Source: Paramecium tetraurelia (Eukaryota > Ciliophora > Oligohymenophorea > Peniculida > Parameciidae). From it: DNA of 64,000 nt. The notes below the pieces were generated by a model. That model ran no database searches, was not told the DNA's origin, and saw only the letters and a list, made by a program, of their open reading frames with translations. Shown one piece after another: positions 38,386 to 48,577 of the stretch. A program made the translations under genes and the position numbers. Positions within the stretch are counted from its first letter, which is position 1. The number at the start of each line of letters is the position of its first letter. The stretch lies in assembly GCF_000165425.1 (NCBI RefSeq), contig NW_001799646.1, positions 128,981-192,980 on the forward strand. Reading direction: 5' to 3'.

Positions 38386-40387
38386 ATGATTAATCCTTAG
38401 ATCACAGTATTTAATGTGTTCTTTCGGAAATTAGATTTTCTTTAGAATTTCTCATTTTATAGGAAGCTCAATCCAGAGAAGAGACAAAGATTAGTTTCAA
38501 TTTGGAGAAGAGTGTTTCTGGCTTCTTATTTTATAGGAATAATGAGATCTTTTTAAAATAGAGTGAAGATTTATGGAGCAATCAGATAAGATGATCACAT
38601 GGATTTGATAGAGGACGAAGTTTTTAAATCAAACTAAGAAGAAAAGAAGGTATACGTATTTTACCCAGATGAACAATTTAAAACTGTTTGGAATATGTTG
38701 TTGATATTTTTATTATTGGCCACTGCAGTCATAACTCCATTTAAAGTTTGTTTCGTATGAATTTACATAACTATTAATAGATTGATTCTGGAAACGAAGG
38801 TTTTTGGTTTTGGGTGGATGTTATATTTGATGTTTTGTTCTTTGCCGATATAATCATCAACTTTTTGAGTGCATTCTATGATGAGGAACAGAAAATTGTC
38901 GACAATTATAGATTGATAGCCAAATAATATTTGTATGGATGGTTTTCAGTCGATGTCATTGCAGTCTTGCCAATTACCTATTTTCTAGATGACAATACTG
39001 ATACCGCAGCCCTTAGATACAATAAATTGCTGAGACTGATTCGATTGCCTCGACTCTATAGATTGGTTCGTTTACTCAAGATCTCCAAAGCTAACTTGAA
39101 CATCAAAAACAAAACATAGGCTGCCAGAATCCTATCTTATCTGGGAATCAATGAAGGCATCATCAAGGGACTTATTCTCTTGGGCAAAATCTATATTGAT
39201 CAATCATCTCATTGCCTGCTTTTGGTATTTCATAGCAAAATTCAATGAATTCGATCCTGACACTTGGGTTGCCTAAGCGAACCTTGAAGATGCAACTCTA
39301 TATAACAAATACATTGCTGCCTTTGAATGGAGTTTGCAGACTCTCACTACTGTGGGTTATGGCGATATCAAGGCTACTACTATTGAAGAACGAGTATTTG
39401 CTATAATTTGGATGATCTTTGGAACTGGGTTCTTTTCATATACTTTGGGAAAATTGTCATCTATTTTGGAGAACGTGGACAAAAAGTGGGTAGATTTTGA
39501 GAGAAGAATGCATTTGTTTAATGATTTCTCAGTGAGAGTGAAATTGCCATATGCTTTGAAATGCAAAGTACACAAGTATTATAGAAATAACTACTTGAAA
39601 AATGTGTACTCTTCTCTCGATCCTAAAAAATTGATTTAGGAACTCCCATCTTAAATTCGTAATGAATTGTTGATGATTTGCTATAAGTATTTGATTGACA
39701 GTGTCTCCTTACTCAAGATAGATAAGAATTTCACAGCCACCATACTACCTCATCTCAATTTCTTAGAAGTCCATCCTGGAGAGATCATATATAGACAGGA
39801 CGACCCTCCAACAGACATATACTTTATTGAAAAGGGGAAAGTCAATTTTGTTACTCATGACAAATACACATTGATTACCCTTTTGGAAGCATCATTCTTT
39901 GGGGAAATCGAAGCATTTGAAGACATCAACAGAGAATATTTTGCCATTGCCAAAGAACCAACCAATTTGTAATTTGTATTATCAATAATCTATAGATTCT
40001 TCTGTTCTTACGATATTTTTAGGAATCTCCTTAAGGAATTCCCCACTGTGGCTTCGGAAGTTAAAATAATTTATGATAAAAGGAAATCCAAATATAAAAC
40101 TTGTCTCTACATGATTGAATTGCAGAGAAAACGAAACTCTGGATCAGATCCAAAAGAAGTATTCATCAACATCTATGTAGGAACTACAAAATAGTACTCA
40201 ATATTATTTGGGATTGATTGCTCAATATGAAGAAGAGTAGAACAAAATGAATTCAACCAAAGGCTTGGTTAACACGAAGAAGAAAAGCGTGCTCGATTAA
40301 TTTTCTTTTAAGAAGAAATAATAAAAAATGTCTGTGTTTCAAACAACTCAAATGAAATATAATTAAATAATATATAATAAATTATGA
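38386..40387 (+). CDS. Voltage/cyclic-nucleotide-gated-type K+ channel (EAG/CNG superfamily)
   Basis: About 650 residues. Introns 38755-38780, 40159-40180 and optionally 39969-39995. S1 is LLIFLLLATAVITPF; S2-S3 contain DVLFFADIIINFLSAF and GWFSVDVIAVLP; S4 has arginines every third residue (RLIRLPRLYRLVRLL); the pore carries TTVGYGD, the K+ selectivity filter; S6 is IIWMIFGTGFFSYTLG. A C-linker and cyclic-nucleotide-binding fold follow (HPGEIIYRQDD, FFGEIEAFED). The PBC arginine region reads REYFAIAKEP, without the usual Arg-Thr-Ala, so nucleotide binding is doubtful. Paramecium has a large family of such plasma-membrane and ciliary channels that control swimming. In S5 the frame shifts by one base near 39195-39200. 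The stop overlaps the next start (ATGA). Confidence 0.9.
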
Positions 40388-41975
40388 AACAGCAAAAAAA
40401 GTTAGTGCTTCATTTCGATTTGAATAAAACTATACTGTTGGCGGATTCCAAATATACAACTCAAACCAAAGAAGAATGTGTATGAAAAGACATCTTTAGT
40501 TTTAGTTGTAAGAAATCCTGGTTGGATATGCATGGGGTAAATTAGAATAGAGGGATGAGAAATCCCCAGTCCTATGGAAATTATTAACAAACAACTTCAC
40601 TCCAATCAGACCCAGTGAAGATATGATCTCTTATAAGGAATACATATGTTAATAATTTCCACTCAAAACTGAAGGAGATCCAGATGATATTACAGAATAT
40701 AATAACAGTGCCATGTAAGATAGATTAATAATTTATACTAGAGAATAACGCAAGCAATTATATTTTCAGTTTGTTAAATTAGGATAACCATGTATGAAGT
40801 TGAAACCGGAATATGACAGGATTGTCAAATTGATTGTACAGTTTGCATTATTAACATGTATTAGACTTTGCCAAAGGCTGTGATTGAAGAGTTAAAGTAA
40901 TAAGCTGAAGAATTTGGATTCCTGAATGAGGATGAGGTCAAGTAACGAAATCTAACTTAATTGTTATCGGACAAGGATATGCTCAATAATTTATTTTCAG
41001 ATAATAAATATCAATTGTTGCCTACATTTTATAAGACAATAATCAATTTGAAGAAATAAAAGAGAGAATTTGCAATAGTATTTCGACCATTTGGAACAGA
41101 TCCAAAAAACATTTTGAGAGAATTTAATAAATTTTGTTTAGGAGAACATCCATGCTTCAGTGGTAGAAACAATACTCCCATAGTTAAATTTGATGGATCA
41201 AAAGGAACTAAGAATTATATTATATTGGATAAACAATGTGCCTTAGTTTATAGACTATAGAAATAATTAGTGACAGGAACTTTGAGAAGAACAGATAAAT
41301 AACAATTGGAAGATGGATATGAAAAGGAATTGGAAGAAGAATAAGTCTAAATATACAATGAAACTCAAATGCTCTTAAAGATTACAGAATCATTGAAGGA
41401 GAGTTGTGCTTTGTGTTATGTTGATGATTATCAGTTTTATTAAGCATAACCAAGTGAATAGAATGCTAAATAATTGTATGTTGATTAATAAGATCCTGAT
41501 ACACTTCACATATTTTTTGATGATGGAATTCAAGAGTAATTCTTATTTAATAAAACATAGAAATGAAAATAACTTAGTTTAAGTTACAGACTGTGTGACA
41601 TTGGAAGATCTAAGCAGAAAGAAGTGTTTGAATAAGTACTTAGTACATGTGGACATTTTGGATGTTATCAAAGATCCTGATTACTTCATAAAACAAATTG
41701 AAATATGTGAAAGAAACAGAAATGATGAAATTGAAAGAATAGAAAAAGGAATCCCTGAAGAATAAGCTGAGATACCCAAGAAGAGTGATTGGGAATTGTT
41801 GGAAGAATGCTCTGATGCTGATTATCTACGTAAGACAATCCTGCCATTGTTGATGCCTGCCTTATAATTAGTAGACATTGAGAGACCTAAAGATCCTCTT
41901 GAATTCATCGCCATGTATTGTTTAAAGAACAAAGAGATGGTTAAAATTCCATAACCCCCTGAATAATAAGAATGA
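40384..41975 (+). CDS. HAD-like protein with C-terminal Dpy-30 motif
   Basis: 503 residues; introns 40480-40505, 40836-40864 and 41536-41560 give an exact count to TGA 41973-41975. The N-terminus LVLHFDLNKTILL resembles the HAD nucleophile motif D-x-N-x-T at the end of a beta strand, and REFAIVFRPFGTDP near residue 215 could be the motif-II strand. Residues about 300-440 are acidic and helical. The C-terminus carries a Dpy-30 motif (about 445-490: YLRKTILPLLMPALQLVDIERPKDPLEF and a following helix), a dimerisation module that docks on amphipathic helices in radial spokes, adenylate kinases and COMPASS. The combination suggests an axoneme-associated protein; phosphatase activity is unproven. 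Its ATG overlaps the stop of the channel gene by four bases. Confidence 0.85.
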
Positions 41976-42635
41976 AATAGTTCTAATTTTATATTATTAT
42001 AAAACATCAAAGCAATTTAATTAACAAGTATTTGTTAATATTAATTTTAATTTTGTTATTTATTCACATTCATATTTCAGATTGCATCCAAATAAGGTTT
42101 CATTCAAATTGATTATTAACGGAGAGGTAGAAATCAATTCATGAACCCTAGTCAGAAAATGCCCATTTTATAATTTCAATTATTTTGCATATTTATTAGC
42201 AGGCACCTCTTTGAATTTAGATATTTTAAATATGATTCCAAAATTAGATTTGTTATATTAATATGCTATAACTTCTCAATTACAAAGATAATTAAAATAT
42301 TGCCGATTCTTTTTGAATTATTGATTTTCACAAATGGAAGCTAAATTTTGAATTTGAAGCAATACTACTCAATCTACATATCTCCAATAAGATATAAGAA
42401 GTGATATCATTTTAATAGCCACAATAACCAAAATCTCAGATGATCATTTTGATCGAGAATTGATAACCTGGTTCACAGAAATGACAGAAATTAAAGAAAT
42501 CCCAGACCTCAAAACAACTTCATTGATATTATTAGGATTTAGAAGAGAATAGAGGGTGTGTTAATTATTCTGGACATATTATTGTTTAAGTTTCTTATGT
42601 GAATTGTATATATACATATAATAAACACTTTGAAT
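41976..42635. other. Gap with possible gene relic
   Basis: No intact gene. A plus-strand reading from about 42085 to 42560 carries protein-like text (NLDILNMIPKLDLLYQY, then DDHFDRELITWFTEM) but is broken by at least four TGA codons. Stop density is what chance would give, so a decayed gene is only possible. Confidence 0.25.
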
Positions 42636-43011
42636 TCAATTATTTAATTGATAGCGGAACTGGCATTTAACGCATTCATAGAATACAGTGGATCCTTCAT
42701 CTGCTGATCTCAATTGCGCAGTTGAAAAGTAAGCTTCTTGCTACATTTAGGACAGGCTTGTTGAATAACAGCTCTGTGCGATTGATCAGATAGTTTAGAG
42801 TCTTGTTGATTGGATAGCCAGGACTTTGGTTCCATTTTGATGGTTGAGATGATGTATTTTGGTTGATAATCAGTGATAGAGCACTTGGTTGATAGGGTGG
42901 ATTGGATACCTTATATCCACAACGATTGCACTCCATGATATCCATGACTTCTGGGAGTTCTAGCATGAAATGGCATTGTGGACAAAAGTCAGCTGCACTG
43001 TCGAGATTCAT
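42636..43011 (-). CDS. RPA12: RNA polymerase I subunit RPA12-like (two zinc ribbons)
   Basis: About 117 residues, matching the 120-125 of the family. RPA12 (A12.2) is the RNA cleavage/termination subunit of Pol I, related to RPB9 and TFIIS. N-terminal ribbon: CPQC at residues 10-13 and CNRC about 15 further. C-terminal ribbon: CPKC, then the diagnostic QLRSADEGSTVFYECVKC with the acidic D-E pair that reaches the polymerase active site. To join the parts one 23-nt intron with a GTC donor (in the 42800-42840 area) is needed, plus one extra base near 42735 between CPKCSKK and AYFSTAQ. Since the flanks are so conserved, the missing base is probably a sequence error. Confidence 0.88.
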
Positions 43012-43154
43012 TAATTATATTTTATTTGTGCTTTATATTAAATGAAAGGACCGGTAAATATATTCATTCTGAAAGTAGATTCTTTGGGGATTTGTGTATA
43101 AATCACTTTTTAGATTTAGAAGTAATCATTTTGCAAATAACTTAAGAGCCTACG

Positions 43155-45139
43155 ATGAAGTTTCTGCAAAGCCCATTTCAATTGAATAAAGATGATCTCA
43201 TCAAGAAGTCTGTGAACATCCCAGATCATAAATTCGACTTCTCCCCTTTTATCCATGCAGACTCCACCTTCCTAGTCAATCAGCAAAATATATAGACCTT
43301 GCGATTACTATAAAAGGATTTTTCCTCAGATCCTTAGAATCCTGAAAAAGCTTACAAATATGTGAGATAATTAAACCGCATGTAAATGTATGAGGAAGCA
43401 CTTCAAATATTCAAGTAAACAGGTATCATATATCGATTGACCTCTAGATGACTTCAGGGAAAGTGCAACCCCTAAACAGCATTAACAATTATAAGAGTAA
43501 TATGGCATTGCCATTACCAATCTGAAATCCAATTTGTATTCTGATAAACGCAAATCAATGATATTGCCAGGGGTAATCCAATTGCTTATCACAGCTGCAA
43601 TAATATATCAATTATTTTACTATTTTTAACCTAATCAATCCAAACCCAAGAATGAAAATACATAAAAGGACACTCCTGAATAGGGAGTGGGTAGAATGGA
43701 TAGATTTTATAACATATTGAGAAATAATCAAAGCGTTTAAGAGGAGAGAAACATTCCTACTCGTTTTAATGATGTGTTGGGAATTGATGAATTCAAAGAA
43801 GAGTTGGAAGAAATAGTGGAATTCTTGAAGAATCCCAAAAAGTACACTGATTCAGGAGCAAAACTACCAAAAGGAATTCTATTGGTAGGCCCTCCTGGAA
43901 CAGGGAAAACTCTATTGGCAAGAGCATTGGCTGGTGAAGCTGGATGTGCATTTTTTTACAAATCAGGATCTGAATTCGATGAAATGTTTGTCGGTGTTGG
44001 TGCCTCAAGAGTGAGAGACATCTTTAAAGCTGCCAGAGCAAAGGCTCCTTCAATTATCTTTATAGATGAGATAGACAGTATAGGAGGAAGAAGAAGAGCC
44101 TAAGATCCAGGGTATTCTAGAGATACCATTAACTAAATTCTTACAGAGATGGATGGATTCAAATAGACAGAGAGTGTTATTGTGATTGGAGCCACAAACT
44201 TTGAATAAGTAATCAGGATTCTTATAGTGATAGGTCTTGGATCCAGCCTTAAAACGACCAGGGAGATTTGATAAGATGATTCATGTGCCATTGCCTGATG
44301 TAAAAGGAAGAGAATAAATCTTTTCTTACTATTTATAGAAGATAAAGTTCGATGAAAAGAAAGTCTTGGCTAACAATTTGGCCAGACAAACAAGTGGGTT
44401 CAGTGGTGCTGATATTCAGAATATGGTCAATGTTGCTATTTTGAATGCTATAAAATATGACAGACAAATAGCCACAACTGAAGACTTTGAGTTTGCTATT
44501 GATAGAATATCTATGGGAATAGGAAGAAAGAATATGCATGTGAGTGATAAGGAGAAGTTAATGACAGCGTATCATGAGGGAGGACATGCACTCACTAGTT
44601 TATTAACAGATGGAGCCATGCCATTACACAAAGTAACGATATTGCCAAGAGGAGGAGCCTTAGGATTTGTATATATTTTGTTTGACTTTGCTAATAGACA
44701 GCCATGTTGCCAGAGAAGGATTAGTTGAATTATACAAGGAGAGGAATAATTGCATCGATTGATGTGGCTATGGGAGGGAGAGCTGCAGAAGATCTCTTTC
44801 TTGGAAAGGATGACATTACCAGTGGATGTAGCAACGATTTGGCCAAAGCAACAGATTTGGCTTATATGTTTGTGAAGTAATTAGGAATGGATGATAAGAT
44901 TTCCTTGATTTCTATCCAGAGTGACAGAGTTAAAACGAGTGATCAATTCGATTACATGGTGGATATGGAAGTCAAGAAGATTTTGGAAGTATTTTATTAG
45001 TATAGAAAAGGAATCTTATAACCGAGTCAAGACTCTATTGAAAACAAATGAAGGCAAACTCAAAGATTTGGCAACCGAATTAGTCAAGAAGGAGACTTTG
45101 TCAGCTGAAGAAATCAGAAAACTGTTAAAAATCAAATGA
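43155..45139 (+). CDS. FtsH/YME1-type mitochondrial i-AAA protease
   Basis: 627 residues. Introns 43423-43447, 44209-44233, 44669-44697 and 44989-45010; exact count to TGA 45137-45139. A membrane span lies around residue 135 ([15 protein letters not shown]). AAA+ module: GPPGTGKT Walker A (about 236), FIDEID Walker B (about 294), the pore loop [11 protein letters not shown], sensor ATN and SRH with the [11 protein letters not shown] arginine finger. Peptidase: zinc motif HEGGH (usual HEAGH), third ligand in [11 protein letters not shown]. One membrane span ahead of the AAA domain points to the i-AAA (YME1) class, which degrades inner-membrane proteins from the intermembrane-space side; m-AAA proteins have two spans. 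Confidence 0.95.
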
Positions 45140-45192
45140 TTCGTACATTCATATAATTATTTTTTAATTAACCTAATTAGTATCTATTATTA

Positions 45193-45537
45193 ATGGGAGC
45201 GGAAGATATAGTGGATCTCCTCACATTAATTAGACTAATTCTGAAGGGAAAATTGCTATCCATCAAGACTCCCTTTTAAGAGATGAAGAGAACTGGAAGA
45301 GTTGCTATGTGGCATACTGGCTTACTTCAGGTCATACTTTAAGGACTCACTTTGAGAGAGGTGAATAAAATACTATTAGAAGATGAAATATTGTATGAAA
45401 AAGGCATGACTTGCTAAAACATATACATAGTTTTAAAAAGGTTCTGTGATGATGAAGTCGGTTCTCATATTATGAAAAGGGATTGGGTTCTTTGCTTTTC
45501 ATATGCTAATTTATTAGGAGATGGCAAATGCAAATGA
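45193..45537 (+). CDS. Small hypothetical protein
   Basis: 114 residues from ATG 45193-45195 to TGA 45535-45537, without intron. Composition is coding-like (LLTLIRLILKGKLL, VNKILLEDEILYEKG) but no domain is recognised. An alternative exon end is possible: a GTT...TAG stretch (about 45486-45517) could be removed, extending the protein by some 30 residues. It begins 53 bp after the i-AAA gene stop. Confidence 0.45.
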
Positions 45538-45998
45538 TATACATAAATTTTATTTGGTTACTATTTTGTCTTATTTGATAGAATATTTAATTCAGATTTT
45601 TTGAATCTTAAACAAGAGTATTAGCATAAATGGATAAGAGATTAGAATTTATATTGAGATCAAAGACATAGTTCAAAAAGTTTGATATACATTCAACAAT
45701 AAATTTTTATGTCCGGAAGATATATCATCAAAGGAAATATCTAAAGTCGTATCTAAGAGAATGTTGAAGGAATTGAAGGATATAGATAATAGGTATCGTT
45801 ATCATCAATATATTGATTAGTTATTTGCCTCCAAGAGAGAATAATTTACTGTCATAAAGCATCTCATAGTCTGGTTTTTTATGATGTCGTTGATATCATT
45901 AAATAAGATAGATTAGAGCAATTCATTTTAGAAAATCACTAGGAGATTATAAAGGAGAGATTCTCAATAATAAGAATTTTATCAATATTATATTTAAA
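45538..45998 (+). other. Unresolved coding-like stretch, possibly Tctex1-type
   Basis: Three frames are protein-like in turn. One contains KDIVQKV, CPEDISSKEISKVV and KRMLKELKDIDNRYRY, reminiscent of a Tctex1-type dynein light chain, but is preceded by TGA codons; another from about 45830 reads HSLVFYDVVDIIKQDRLEQF and ends at TGA just before the RAP gene. I could not join them with standard introns. Either a small gene with unusual splicing or a relic. Confidence 0.25.
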
Positions 45999-47182
45999 AT
46001 GAATTCATAATTTCTTGCTAGCAAGGCTTATTTGATGAAAAAGTTTTCAATCCCTACAGAACAATAACTTTACTTCTATTTGGGTAAAAAATTCAAATTT
46101 CCTATTTGCAATAAAACTGACATGATTCATTACATTTATTTCTTATCTCTAAGCCATTAAAGAAAAGCCTTTGGAGATTCTGCTAAGTTTAGAGTAATAG
46201 AATTACTCAATCAAAAAAACAATTTCCTAAATTCCATGAATATAGAATAATAGATCGCCTTATTAGCTGGATTAAGCAATTTACTCATTTATGATGAAAC
46301 ACTTTTAGAATCAATCTGCAAAGTGATTCAATCAAATCTGGCATCTATAAACTTAAGAGAAAGATTAATAATTTTACATAGTCTTTAAAAATTGAGAATG
46401 GAAAATCATCCAATATTCGCACTAATTTCAGATCAACTCAATAATCAATTTGAATTTATGGATCATTATGATTAAATCATCCATCTACTAATACAAACTA
46501 GGCTTTATCATGACAATATTGTTTCATCGTAAATAATTGAAGATCTTTTAAAAAAATTTATGGATCAAAAAAATGAGGTAATCCAAAATTACTTTGCCTC
46601 ATTCAATTCTCACTATTGTTAATTAATGTTCAATATATTTCCTGAAATAATTGGTTAAAACTATTAAGATGCAAAACCTTCGGAATAAAATTAATTTTAT
46701 CCGCATTTTCAAAAATTAGAAAGGATTTATAAAATTGCTAGAAGAGTTATTGATAAAAGAACTGGATATAAAAAAGCAGATTATTATGAATACTAAAATG
46801 TCAATTTCTTGAACATACCAATCGAGAAAAATTAAGACATATTAACAAAATTGGAAAATAATGTACTTAATGTCCTCAAAACATTAAATATCTAATTTAA
46901 TTCTCAAGAAAGAATTCTTATTTATGATGTAGATTTTTTTTTGCCAAATAATACAATAATAAATTGCAATGGTCCTTTGCATTTTATCATGAATCCTTAA
47001 TTGTAACATATCGGACATAGCCCAAACCATCAAACGGTTTTAAGGTATTAATGAAACACATTAATAGGCATCTGAAATCGGGAAACTACCACATAATTGA
47101 TATTGAATATGATGAATGGAATAAATTAGAAAATTTTTCAAATAAATAAAGTTATTTATAGAGTCTAATTAATGTTATATGA
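45999..47182 (+). CDS. RAP-domain protein, probable mitochondrial RNA factor
   Basis: 386 residues from ATG 45999-46001, one 23-nt intron at 47045-47067, exact count to TGA 47180-47182. Most of the protein is a helical-repeat array of the FAST-kinase type (repeated blocks with LL, KV and RLYHDN, about residues 40-260). The C-terminus is a RAP domain: YDVDFFLPN strand, CNGPLHFIMNPQ, then HQTVLRHLKSGNYHIIDI and YDEWNKL, matching the family pattern D/NGPxHF...K...L...W/Y-x-V-x-x-I-x-x-x-EW. RAP proteins act in organelle RNA stability and ribosomal RNA processing. The basic N-terminus MNSQFLASKAYLMKKFS could be a mitochondrial presequence. Confidence 0.85.
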
Positions 47183-47986
47183 TATGTATTATTAATTTTT
47201 ATACATTCTAAATATGATTATCGAAGGGTTCTTAAAAAATCAAATAAGTACAAGGTATAATTAGAGTAAACCCAATAACTTACAACTTTGAATAAAATCT
47301 ATATCATATTTAAGGCTAAACAATTTATTTAATTTCAAGAATAAAATTCCTATATATAACTAGTATATAAATTATTAAGTTTATAATCCATAAATTAAAT
47401 TCAAATACTATTTACTAAATCCTTCTAATCGATTGGTATTTTTAAAATTAGATCGTAGTAGCTTTTTTTTTGGTATTATTTATAAATCCTTATACCAAGA
47501 TTCTAAGGCATTTTCAATTACTGATTTTAATCTAACTATTTACAAATGAGAATATTTTGCTTATGTAAATAGGTAGGAAAAAATTAATTAATCAGAAAAA
47601 ATAGATTTCAATTTTAAGAAAATGACTACAGTCTTTAAAAATCATTTTTGAAAAATATAAGTTCCTATTTTTGTTGATAATCAGCTTGATATAAACGCTA
47701 AATATTAATAATTATTAGAAAAAACACTTAATAATCAGATGAAAAATGAAATAATATGCAATATTTATTTGATTGTAAGTAGGATTTAATTTAGTATTAA
47801 GCGAATAAAGATAACTAAACAACCAATGATATAAATTTAGGTGTATATAGGTAAAAAATAATAATTAATGATGAAGAATTGCAAAATTTTTAAAAAGAAT
47901 AATAGTAGTTTACCTGCTAAATTTGGATAATTTATTAGTTGACAAATTTATTTTCATTATAATATGTTAAATTTATATAAAAATTA
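47183..47986. other. Intergenic
   Basis: About 800 bp, extremely AT-rich, with long A/T runs. No gene, RNA gene or repeat detected. Confidence 0.6.
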
Positions 47987-48529
47987 ATGAAAAACTCACT
48001 TAGGCTTTTAAACTGTTTTGAAAAAGATTTAAATTAATTAGAAACACCTCCTATTCAATCAAGACTTATAAATTATGAAATTTTAATAAAAACCAAGAAT
48101 TACTTAGATAATGTGTTTTATTAAAAGCTAGAAAAATCTTCTATTCATACTCAATCAATACTGGCAGCTAGCAAAACCAATAATAAATCATTGGTTCTAG
48201 AAGAAGAAAGAAATTAAAGATCAAGAACAATTGACCACCTTCCATAAGAACTTAAGATTGACTCTTAGTTGAGATCAATTCCTGAAAAATAAATTAAAAT
48301 CAAAGAATGCACTCAAACTAAATTAAATTCTGGAGAAACATAATCTTCTCAAACTACTTTAAGAAAAGAAACCAGCAGCTTTGTTATGAAAGGAATTCTA
48401 AAAAATCAAAGTTCACATGTTGAGTTGAATAAGAGGCAAAAAAGAAGTGTAAGTGTACATTCAGGAAAAAGCGTTAGATTTAATCTACCCAATGATAATC
48501 TTATATAACTAATGATGTTTGCAAAATGA
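47987..48529 (+). CDS. Small protein with tandem SILK and RVxF motifs, candidate PP1 regulator
   Basis: 180 residues without intron, ATG 47987-47989 to TGA 48527-48529. The protein looks disordered and polar (Ser, Lys, Gln, Glu). Near the C-terminus it has MKGILKN, a match to the [GS]IL[RK] PP1-docking motif and nearly identical to the KGILKN of inhibitor-2, and some 30 residues later KSVRFNL, a match to RVxF. In PP1 regulators these two motifs occur in this order with a spacer and bind separate grooves of the phosphatase. A role as PP1 regulatory or targeting subunit is therefore inferred; nothing else in the sequence tells the target. Confidence 0.75.
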
Positions 48530-48577
48530 TTAAATTACTTTTAGTTTATATATCTCAATATAAGAAAATTGTAAAAA

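Noticed and set aside
39195-39240. An intron to explain the frame change in S5 of the K+ channel.
   Set aside because: The only GT-AG pairs available are 11, 25 or about 50 nt and would delete conserved channel sequence or lead to TGA.
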